64,000 nucleotides of DNA from Austropuccinia psidii (taxonomy: Eukaryota; Basidiomycota; Pucciniomycetes; Pucciniales; Sphaerophragmiaceae): NCBI GenBank assembly GCA_023105745.1, contig JALGQZ010000004.1:32609816-32673815 (forward strand), given 5' to 3'. The first letter of the stretch is position 1. Every line of letters begins with the position of its first letter. Shown here one piece after another: positions 56,344 to 64,000 of this stretch. A program made the position numbers and the translations under genes. The notes under the pieces were generated by a model, which saw only the letters and a program-made list of their open reading frames with translations, was not told the DNA's origin and ran no database searches.

Positions 56344-56970
56344 TTAATTTGTAATATTGTTATTTCTAGTGTGTCTGAACCTTCTGAGAAGCTTAGTAGC
56401 TTCAGGTATGTCTTTTTCTGGCAACCATTCATCTTCAAAAGTTGGGTCACTGTACCAAACAAGGTATTCCCTAACTTTGTTGGTTCTCAACTTTCTTTCT
56501 TTGATAACTTTGGTAATTTTCTTACTGCCAGATGGCTCAACAGGAGGTATAGCTTGGGGAATTTTATTCCTCAAGGGAAATTTTTCAGCATAACTAGATT
56601 TATATGGCTTTATCAAGCTCACAGGAAAGGTAGGATGCTTATTGCTAAGTTCTTCAGATAACTCTACTTCAACGGCATTTTCTCCATGGAGGCCCTTAAT
56701 AACAAAAGGTCCTGCAAAGGAGTCTTTAAACTTTTTACATCCTTTGATGTTATTGAAGTTAGTGGTGGATACAAGAACTAGGTCCCCCACTTTGAAATCT
56801 GGAGTTGCATGTGATTTATCCCGTTTGTCTTTAGCATATGCAAAGGAGTCTTCCATGCACCTTACTGCATGCTTCCTAGCTTTGTATAGAATTCCTTTGA
56901 AGCTAGCAGCTGTGGGATGTATTTCAATCAAATCTTTCCTCAAGGAATCTTGGGGTAATTTGGGGTTCCA
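56344..56970 (-). pseudogene. M3 integrase C-terminus and chromodomain
   Basis: It follows the stop at 56971 in the same frame. GDLVLVSTTNFNNIKG and PTFPVSLIKPYKSS are the conserved C-terminal integrase segments. The last 50 residues (REYLVWYSDPTFEDEWLPEK, then EATKLLRRFRHTR) have the aromatic residues and final helix of a chromodomain. Such domains read histone marks or bind heterochromatin proteins in chromoviruses; which mark is unknown here. Confidence 0.85.
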
Positions 56971-57681
56971 TCATTTTTCTAGGATAGCAGGAGTTTGATT
57001 GGTACTGGCATGGATTGATGTTTTATATGCTAATCCCAGTGCTGGCAGCAGAGTACACCAATCATGGGTAAATCCATCACAATCTTTGAATTCAAGGACA
57101 TATGCACAAAATCTTCTTACCATTTCCTCTAAGGTTTGGATCATCCTTTCAGCCAGTCCATCAATTTGTGGGTGGTAGGATGTAGAGAAAGACAGCTTAG
57201 TGCCAAATAATTGGTGAAGATTTGTCCATAGTGCTGAAGTGAATTTGGGATCCCTATCACTAATGATACTTGTAAATATTCCAGTCCATGACACTACTCT
57301 ATTCCATATCAGAAGAGCTGTATCCATGGCTGTATCATCCTTGTGACATGGTAAAAAGATTGGAGTTTTACTGAATCTGTCCACAATTACTAGGCAAGCA
57401 TTATAACTTCTGTCACCTCCTGGTGATAGTCCAGTTACCCAATCCATATTGACAGTTTCCCAAAGTCTGCTTGGTTCTTGGATTTTTATCATATTTCCAA
57501 GTCTCTTGCCAGTGGATTTATTTGCCTTTTGGCATCTGTCACAGGTTTTGCAATACTCTGCAACATCTTTCTGCCACATTGGCCACCATATGCAGGTCTT
57601 TACTTTCTCTCTTGTTCTGTCTTCAGACAGCTGTCCTGAAAAGGGGCTATCATGGCATTTGTTTAGTACAAGATTGATTAA
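56971..57681 (-). pseudogene. M3 integrase zinc-binding domain and catalytic core
   Basis: In frame between stops 57682 (TAA) and 56971 (TGA in place of TGG). The zinc domain has CHDSPFSGQLSEDRT, with the second His changed to Gln, and YCKTCDRCQKAN. The core keeps all three acidic residues: NMDWVTG, IISDRDPKF and DGLAERM, with about 35 residues between the second and third. The protein would be nearly functional but for the stops and the lost His. Confidence 0.88.
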
Positions 57682-59376
57682 TTACCTGTCCATAACTGTC
57701 ATGACACATGTGTGCTTGGTCCTGTGGTAAATTATACCATCCAGTAGGTGAAATCTTCCTTCATCATAAGATTTTTTCCATACTTCATCCAAGGAATGTA
57801 TTAGAGAGTTTTCTCTACAGTCTTTGTTAAGTAATTGGCATAAGATGCTACAATTCCTGCCTTGAGTGTAACTATTCCTGACTTCTTCAAAGAAGGTGGT
57901 GTTCAAGTCTGTAACACTTATTCCTTCTATTGGGATCTGTGATGAAGCTTCTTCTGGAAAATAAGCAGGATTATCAATATTATTTGGTAATGGCCATCTT
58001 CTCAGTCCATCTGCATTCTTATGAATATTCTGATCCTTATGAGCAATAGTCATATTGCCTCTGTATTCTTGTATGGCTATTTGCCATCTGAGCATATGCC
58101 TGTTGGGTGTTTTCATGTTTAAAAGTGATTTGACAGCTGTAAAATCTGTTATCACCTCAAAAACACATCCCTCTAAGAAGTAGTCCAGTTTCTCCAAGGC
58201 CCAGACAAGGCATAGGCATTCCATTTGACTTGCCCCATATCTGGATTCAGTTGGCTTGATTTGCCTGGATATGAAACATATGGGTCCTTCTACAGGTTTA
58301 TCATTTATGATCTGGACTTGTTGAAGTGCAGCACCCAGTCCATCCCCTGATGCATCAATATACAATTTGAAAGGCAATTTAAAGTCTGGCATCAGTAAGA
58401 GTGGAGCAGTGGTCAAGGCTTCTCTTAGAGACTCAAAAGCTTTGACTTTGTCAACAGTCATTTCAAATACTGTGTCTTTGTCACACAATTTATAGAGTTG
58501 TCTGGCTATGGATGCAAAATCTTTAATGGGCTGCCTGTAATATCCTGCAAAACCTAAGAGTGACTGAATTTCCTTCTTGTTCTGAGGCATGGGTTTTAGC
58601 AATACTGCTGAAACTTTGTTTTTGTCAATTCCAAGGGACAAACCAGATACAACATGTCCTAGTGCTTTAAGTTCTTTAAATCCAAAATGGCATTTCTTCA
58701 GGGAGATTTTCATGTTTACTGATTGAATTTTTGTCAAACCTCTGGAAAATCTGTACATGTGCTCCTCCCAAGTTTTGGAACAGACAATAATGTCATCAAT
58801 GTAAATGATTAACCATACCTCTGAGAGTTCTTCAGGGAAGATTTCATTCATCATTATTTGGAAGTGTGAAGGTGCATTTTTGATACCAAAGGGCATCCTC
58901 AAGTATTCATACACTCCACAATGAACAATAATTCTCAAGTATTTTCTTGCTCTTGGTGTCACCACATTTTGATGGAATCCCTTAAGGGCATCCATAGTGG
59001 TTATATACACTGCTTGAGATATTTGAGTAAGGGAAATTTGGATTTTTGGTATTGGGTATCTGTCTGGAACAGTGTAAGTGTTCAGAGCTCTAAAGTCCCC
59101 AACCATTCTAGATTTTCCATTATTCCATGCCACTATGACTGGTGTAGTTATTTCTACTTCTTCATTGTGGCCTACTTTTCTTATTAAACCAAGGTCCAGA
59201 AGTTCTTTGATATGAATTTCTAAATCTTCTCTTGATTTTGGACTTGCTGGATATGCAGGTCTTCTTAAGAGTGGTGGATAAGGTCTCTCAATGTTAAGAA
59301 TGATGTCAACTTCATGACCAATAATTGCTCCTAGAGGTTCTTTGTCTGAAGCAAATGCTCCTTTGTGGTCATACAA
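57682..59376 (-). CDS. M3 reverse transcriptase, RNase H and integrase N-terminal linker
   Basis: This is the longest ORF of the window, 564 codons. [15 protein letters not shown] (13-25), [10 protein letters not shown] with the first catalytic Asp at 129, [12 protein letters not shown], and [11 protein letters not shown] with YIDD at 192-195. The thumb is [20 protein letters not shown] and [13 protein letters not shown]. RNase H has Asp 341 (YIDASGDG), Glu 386 ([12 protein letters not shown]), Asp 411 ([10 protein letters not shown]) and Asp 456 (HKNADGL). The last part leads into the integrase, with ICLI... replaced by the stop at 57682. All visible catalytic residues are present. The ORF opens after the stop at 59398; in the intact element it was part of a longer Gag-Pol. 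Confidence 0.92.
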   Translation of the reverse strand: MYDHKGAFASDKEPLGAIIGHEVDIILNIERPYPPLLRRPAYPASPKSREDLEIHIKELLDLGLIRKVGHNEEVEITTPVIVAWNNGKSRMVGDFRALNTYTVPDRYPIPKIQISLTQISQAVYITTMDALKGFHQNVVTPRARKYLRIIVHCGVYEYLRMPFGIKNAPSHFQIMMNEIFPEELSEVWLIIYIDDIIVCSKTWEEHMYRFSRGLTKIQSVNMKISLKKCHFGFKELKALGHVVSGLSLGIDKNKVSAVLLKPMPQNKKEIQSLLGFAGYYRQPIKDFASIARQLYKLCDKDTVFEMTVDKVKAFESLREALTTAPLLLMPDFKLPFKLYIDASGDGLGAALQQVQIINDKPVEGPICFISRQIKPTESRYGASQMECLCLVWALEKLDYFLEGCVFEVITDFTAVKSLLNMKTPNRHMLRWQIAIQEYRGNMTIAHKDQNIHKNADGLRRWPLPNNIDNPAYFPEEASSQIPIEGISVTDLNTTFFEEVRNSYTQGRNCSILCQLLNKDCRENSLIHSLDEVWKKSYDEGRFHLLDGIIYHRTKHTCVMTVMDR

Positions 59377-60140
59377 AAGGGAAGAAAGTTCATTTTCTTA
59401 TTTACCAATCAGATGAAGGCTTATTTAAGCCTCATTTAACTGTTCAGACCTGAATTTCTCTAACTCTAAGCTGACTGGTGATACTTTATTCACTGTAATT
59501 TGTCTTTTCAATGCTAAAAAGGCAAGTTTTTGGCGCTTATTGTGTCCAATAGTAAGGTATCTGTCTTTGTTGTTATGCAAATCTATCCCATACATGATTA
59601 AATAGTCATTTCCCAATATGAAATGGGTACTAGAGCAATTGTCCATAACAACAAATGCAACTGTGTTTCTTAAATTCCCATTTATGTGTGGGAATATGAC
59701 ATTAGTCTCAAAAATTCCTAATGCTTTCATTGGATTACTTGCACTATTGAATTTTATACCATCAATTGATAACAATTGGTCTTCAAAATTTGGTACACAA
59801 GTCTTAAGAAAAGATTTTCCAACACAAGAGCAGAAGGCTCCCAGGTCAAGCAAAAGCTTGGTGGGCTTGTTGTCAATCACCACTTCTGTTATACAGGAGT
59901 TACCAGCTGTATAACCTTTCCCCCTGTTTGGTTTTGTTTTCATAAGTTGTGCATCTTGAACTTTTGATAAATCAAGTTGACCATTTCTCAATTGTGGCAA
60001 GTGGGAATAAGATTCCATGATGTCAAAAGTGGAATTGATATTTTCTATATCTTTTGAAGATTCAGAAAATATTGATGACTTATCACCTGAATTATCTTCA
60101 ATTATGTCATCTTTTTCAACATCAGGTTCCTTTTCAATAT
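59377..60140 (-). pseudogene. M3 protease and acidic linker
   Basis: ORF 60018-59425 reads MESYSHLPQLRNGQLDLSK, then KLLLDLGAFCSCVG, with DTG changed to DLG, and FILGNDYLIMYGIDLHNNKD. TAA codons at 59425 and 59398 lie between it and RT in the same frame. The linker continues upstream to a TAA near 60143. Confidence 0.86.
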
Positions 60141-60625
60141 CAATTTAATTGATCTTCCCCTTCTTTGGACATGTATGGGCTAAATGGGTGGTGCTTTGGC
60201 AAATATGGCACTTTCTGACTGTATCTGCAGATTTATACTTAATATTATTAGAATTTTGTTTTGGCGTTTTTGTCCACAGAATCTTTCCAAGGTGTATTAA
60301 ACCTTGTTTTGAGATTCACCCTACTAGAACCAATTTTGGTTCTGGTGGTTACTTTCTCTAATATATTGATAATATCCTCTGCTGAAGATTGTTCAGTAGT
60401 CCTGCTTTTGACAGCATGCTCTAAGTCACCTCCACATTGTCTCAGAATTTTTCTATTGATCATAAATTCTGACATGTTTGGATTCAATGATGTTAATCTG
60501 TCTTTTTGTTGGCAAAACCATGGTAAAGCTTTGTATTTATCAGCATTAAATTTGGCAGATTCAGAGGTTGTTTCCACTTTAAACCTCCAAGAATCATTGG
60601 CCCATCTGTTGATAATTTGGGTTTT
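60141..60625 (-). pseudogene. M3 nucleocapsid knuckle and capsid end
   Basis: The knuckle CHICQSTTHLAHTC is complete (about 60165-60210). ORF 60577-60248 gives SEFMINRKILRQCGGDLEHA and IINILEKVTTRTKIGSS; a 1-nt loss near 60260 breaks it before the knuckle. Confidence 0.82.
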
Positions 60626-61606
60626 TCACCAAGTCCAACTTTGGTGTCCATGTGCTTGTCTCAATTTGATATACCATCTGTGAGCTGATTTGGTAAATAA
60701 TGTGTTAAACCTGGCTGTTACCAATCTGTCTGGTAATTCAAAGTCTTCTTTGATCATGTCAATACCTCTGATGAATTCCATATGGTCATACTCTCCTTCA
60801 CCACTGAAGTGAGGCCATTCTTTAAGTTTTGGAACTTCTTTCAAGAGTTCTTGGCCCATTGATGGTTCCAAGTTATGAAAAGAAGTAGAAAATTTATCTT
60901 TTAACTGTGAATTTTCAATATCCGATACTTGTGGATTAGGAATTCTTGCTCCCTCATTTTGGTTCAGAGGTGTAGACATTCTTGGCAAGGTGTTTAGCAG
61001 TTGTTCAATATCATTCATTTTACTGTTGTTACACCTTTGTGAAGTTCTTAATTCATGTTGTAAGCTTTGTATAGAGTCTATGACATTCTTTTTATGATCA
61101 TCCTCTTTGTATGTAAGCTCATTCCATAATTCTGATTGTTTAGTATTATCAGATATAACTTCATTTAACTTTATTGTTAATTTTGATATTTCCTCTCTTG
61201 AGGTATCAAAATGCTTTTTCAAGGCAACTGTATTTGTCTTTACTTCTGCAAATGATTTTGAAATATCAAGAGCTTTTTTATTATCTTCTTTGATAGTGTT
61301 TATGGCTTGTTTTATTCTTGTTTCAATTATGTCATCAATATTGAACTTAGAATATTTGTCTGTTAATTCTTTAATAATGGCAGATTGTTCATTTATCTTA
61401 ATGCCAAAAGAATTATCATTATTGGAAGTTTTTATTGTTCTTAAAACTCTTTCAAAGCATTTAATTGTATCATTTATTTGACTAAGACTCAAGTTATTTG
61501 TTTTAAGATTGTCACAAATTGATGTATTTTTATCAGAAAGATGACTTTTTATGTCAGAAATAGCTTTATTCAACTCTGGAATACAATCAAAAGTATCAGA
61601 AATCAT
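60626..61606 (-). CDS. M3 Gag coiled coil and capsid N-terminal part
   Basis: This is a 326-codon open frame. Residues 1-200 are a long coiled coil with Lys, Asn, Ile and Glu (IKELTDKYSKFNIDDIIETR, KLTIKLNEVISDNTKQSELW). The capsid domain begins about residue 240 (KLKEWPHFSGEGEYDHMEFI) and runs to QAHGHQSWTW, where a frameshift ends it. The first ATG overlaps the stop of ORF X as ATGA, but the same frame is ORF Y upstream, so this ATG need not be the real start. Confidence 0.8.
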   Translation of the reverse strand: MISDTFDCIPELNKAISDIKSHLSDKNTSICDNLKTNNLSLSQINDTIKCFERVLRTIKTSNNDNSFGIKINEQSAIIKELTDKYSKFNIDDIIETRIKQAINTIKEDNKKALDISKSFAEVKTNTVALKKHFDTSREEISKLTIKLNEVISDNTKQSELWNELTYKEDDHKKNVIDSIQSLQHELRTSQRCNNSKMNDIEQLLNTLPRMSTPLNQNEGARIPNPQVSDIENSQLKDKFSTSFHNLEPSMGQELLKEVPKLKEWPHFSGEGEYDHMEFIRGIDMIKEDFELPDRLVTARFNTLFTKSAHRWYIKLRQAHGHQSWTW

Positions 61607-62251
61607 TTTTGATATTTTAATCTGGCTTCCTCCTTCTTCTGTAATTCCATCATGGTTCTGGCCATCTGAAATACATTTTCCATGGCATCCTGTTGAATCT
61701 TTGGGATTCTGTAGCCCTGGCTGTAAGGTTTTGGAGCTGGTGCCTTCCCTTTGCCCTTGTTTGGAGCTTGTGGCTGCTTTTTCACATTGGAATTGCTGCT
61801 GCTGGCCACTAGGGCTGTTTTTGGCACTGGTTTGGGTGGTGGAGGGTTGTTTTCCTCCATTCTAGTGTCAAAAGCATCATGTTTTTCGTCTCCATCAAAG
61901 GATGCCATCCATTGAGCAATTTGCAAGTATTGGGATGGCCCAGGAACTTTCTCACAGTCAGTTAAGAATTCATGCAATTCTTCCACAGGTCTGCAAGGAG
62001 CTGGTACTCCTTGGACTGAAATGCATTTTTGTATGCACTGTGGCAGGCTTTGTATATGTCCACAGAGGCTTGTTGTGGCGGTGTCAGCTCTTTTTGAAGT
62101 TAAAATGGTATTATCAGCTTCAGAATGACCCATTTTAGTTGCTTGGAAGTCATCAACTGACCCTTTTCCTTCTGTACCTGATTGGCCTCTGCCATAATCA
62201 CATCTATTACCTTTCTGGGAGCTGCTTGAGGGGTTATAGCTGGCTCCTGAT
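61603..62251 (-). pseudogene. M3 overlapping gag ORFs X and Y
   Basis: Y reads TRSGASYNPSSSSQKGN from just after the acceptor at 62252, but its ATG codon (62265) is followed by CCT TAA. ORF 62133-61603 begins in Y (ELHEFLTDCEKVPGPSQYLQ) and, after a single shift near 61870, ends in X (KPYSQGYRIPK, then MENVFQMARTMMELQKKEE). X upstream reads QEPAITPQAAPRKVIDVIMA, then ASVDIYKACHSAYKNAFQSK, with TAA at the codon where M1 has TAC. X stops at the ATGA where the coiled-coil ORF begins. Confidence 0.6.
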
Positions 62252-62512
62252 CTGGTTTAAGGCATAATTATGGTTAAAAAGGCTTAAAATAGGAATTTTA
62301 CGTCAAAAACCTTATTATTGGCCAAACTTTGGCTTTCTGAAGAGTATTACTTATTTCCAAGTTGACTAATTCAGAAGAAATTGGCTCTGGTTGAATATTC
62401 TGAGTCACAATAATAGTACTATTATGATCAGAATTAACAGTACTGGCAGGAATAATGCTGGTTACGGTTGAGACTGTTTCAATGTTTTCTTGTCTTACCA
62501 CGTTGTCAGACA
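62252..62512 (-). pseudogene. M3 upstream gag exon and decayed intron
   Basis: VSDNVVRQENIETVSTVTSI and SELVNLEISNTLQKAK match the M1 exon. The donor site is destroyed (AATAATAAGG for AATAGTAAGT), while the acceptor TTAAACCAG remains at 62252. The acceptor TTAATTTTAG precedes the exon at 62513. TTTTTGACGT lies in the intron as in P2. Confidence 0.45.
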
Positions 62513-62735
62513 CTAAAATTAATGAAAAAACCAATTAATTAAGTAAAAAAAGAATATTTCCAAAAAGAAATGAAAATATAAGCCTCACTTATAATATGAA
62601 AAAAATACTTTTTATGGATTTTTTTTATTATAAGTATTTTTTATATGATTTTAAATTTTTTAATATAAGAAAAAAGATTCAAAAAGAGTAAAAAAAAATA
62701 TTTCACAGGTAAAATATCACAGCTGGGCCCCCAAA
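62513..62735 (-). other. M3 leader with primer-binding-like block
   Basis: From the LTR, minus strand TTTGGGGGCCCAGCTGTG, then T-rich sequence with no ORF. Confidence 0.6.
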
Positions 62736-64000
62736 TGTAAGGTGTGGATATGAAACTTTGATTCAAAATCAAGTACTTTTCCTGTCCTCAAAACTTGTAT
62801 AAGGTAAAAATCAATTAAAAATGGTAAGAAATATTATTTTTAAGAGTAAAAACGCCAATTTTGTTTTTCATAACTTTATTAGTATAAAACAATATCATTA
62901 TAAAAATTTATTGTTTTACCAACAATAAACATTTATCCAAAAAATACTCTACAAGAGATATTTTAAGGCTACAAAAGAAATTTCTTCCAGAGCAATTTCA
63001 ATTGAAATTAATTGAGAAATGAACTGCATTCAATTAATTAAAGAACAGAGTCTTTAAGAAGATTATTGAAGAGAAAACACGCCCAAAAGTGACCAGAGTG
63101 AATTTGGAAACAAAGTGACAAAGTTAACAGTGATGAAAGATGCTTTAATTCACTTTTGGGGTGGTTCAGGGGTAAAAATGATTATAAGAGTTACAAAAAA
63201 TGATTATAATGATTTTTTCACGTGGTTTAAAGGTTCAAAAAGATTTAAAAAAGGTGGTTGGAATCTTTTATTTATTGGTTTAACAGTGTTTAAACTAATT
63301 AATAAAAGGAAAAGATTCTAACATGAAGAGAAAAGTGGGGCAAAGAAGACATTCTTTTATAGCCATCAATTTTCTTACTCCAAAAGTAAAGTTTACTCTT
63401 GTCAGTCGTGAAAAACAGGGGCATCATTGAACCCTGGTTTAGACTAAAAAAGGGCTGGTTTGAGCCATTTTTAGCCATTTTGGACCCTTAAATCAGCCAT
63501 TACTATAGCATAACCTGGTCTAGAGCCTTCAAAACCCGTCAGAATGTATGTAAGAGATGTAGAAACTAGTTAGAACCGCTTTTACTATGATTGTTTCATC
63601 TTAAGGCTAGTTTTACCCTCTTGGCAACAGCTAAAACTACCCGAGTTGGTATCAAAACCTCATCATCAATTGAGTCCACAGACCCTGTTACTCAATTCCA
63701 GGCCAAAAGTGATGAACCTTTGCGTGAATTTTGACATCCCACGCCTGTCAGCAAGGATTTTGGGGGTCTAGCTCCCCCTTAGAGCTGGAGTTCCTTTTCC
63801 CCCCCAAATTTAATCTTTCCAATTTATTTTTCCTTTAATTCCTCATCATGTATTATACTTATAATTTGCATATGTAATTAAATTCAGTTGTACAGTTCAA
63901 TACAGTAATAATTGATACCTCATGTAAATCAAAGTTTACTTATGTAATACACGCGCACATTTTGACATTTCAATTGAATTCAATTGAAAATACTTTAATT
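62736..64000 (-). repeat. M3 5' LTR, truncated by the window end
   Basis: TGTAAGGTGTGGATATG begins at 62736. A deletion of about 25 bases near 63417 (AAACAGGGGCATCATTG) distinguishes it from the 3' LTR. The palindrome lies at 63968-63989. Roughly 560 bases should follow beyond the window. Confidence 0.93.

Larger units (their letters stand above)
54491..64000 (-). mobile_element. M3, best-preserved minus-strand chromovirus, cut by the window end
   Basis: M3 has its 3' LTR at 54491-56319, a complete internal region (56320-62735) and a 5' LTR starting at 62736 that runs past the window. It is the closest relative of M1. From the protease leftwards, 60140 to 56344 is one frame with four stops (59425, 59398, 57682, 56971) and no frameshift. 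RT, RNase H and integrase catalytic residues are kept; the protease triad is DLG. ACTTG (54486-54490) is the left flank in P2; the right flank is not visible. Confidence 0.93.

Noticed and set aside
1..64000. CRISPR array, tRNA, rRNA or bacterial operon
   Set aside because: None is seen; eukaryotic introns and LTR elements exclude a prokaryotic reading.

Overview
The window is a gene-poor, AT-rich stretch of a fungal genome made almost entirely of nested Ty3/gypsy LTR retrotransposons, most of them decayed. The retroelement families, the ~1.8-1.9 kb LTRs, the one multi-exon host gene with short (78-94 nt) introns and the low GC suggest a rust fungus with a greatly expanded genome. Austropuccinia psidii (myrtle rust) is my best guess; this is recall of family style, not a search.

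Layout, left to right. (1) A plus-strand element, P1 (118-30534, left end just inside the window), is split by a solo LTR (2722-4556, 5-bp duplication ATACA), a full minus-strand element M1 (4874-23223, duplication GTGTA) and a second solo LTR (23347-25241, duplication CAATT). M1 is itself split in its integrase gene by a plus-strand element of another family, C (7789-16194, duplication TGTCA/AGTCA). P1 sits in an older minus-strand relic M2 (30535-~32830), so nesting reaches four levels. (2) 32831-48439 is a mixed region: a decayed hAT transposase (~34985-35790), a faint gag/protease relic (~36330-38050), an AT desert, the only plausible host gene (four exons, minus strand, 42866-40756), an unidentified decayed coding stretch (43800-43463) and an old 2.2 kb solo LTR (45041-47204). 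(3) A plus-strand relative of P1, P2 (48440-54490), is interrupted in its reverse transcriptase by the minus-strand element M3 (54491 to beyond the window end). M3 is the best preserved copy: from protease to chromodomain it keeps one frame over 3.7 kb with only four stops.

All full elements share one plan: LTR, a conserved G/C-rich block, leader, gag (N-terminal region, coiled coil, capsid-like domain, CCHC knuckle), aspartic protease, reverse transcriptase, RNase H, integrase, C-terminal chromodomain, polypurine tract, LTR. They are chromoviruses.

The most interesting observation is at the 5' end of gag. In all three families (P, M, C) two long ORFs in different frames occupy the same DNA. 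ORF Y leads into the coiled coil and capsid. ORF X is a 195-245 codon overlapping frame with its own conserved residues, and it stops where the coiled coil begins. In four copies (P1, P2, M1, M3) the Y start codon lies exactly 14 nt upstream of an AG that looks like a 3' splice site, inside a ~65 nt putative intron; joining the upstream exon to this site opens X instead. In P1 and P2 a second putative intron of 59 nt would put both X and Y back in frame at once. I infer splice-controlled expression of an unnamed accessory protein from retrotransposon gag. RNA evidence is needed and every copy here carries mutations.
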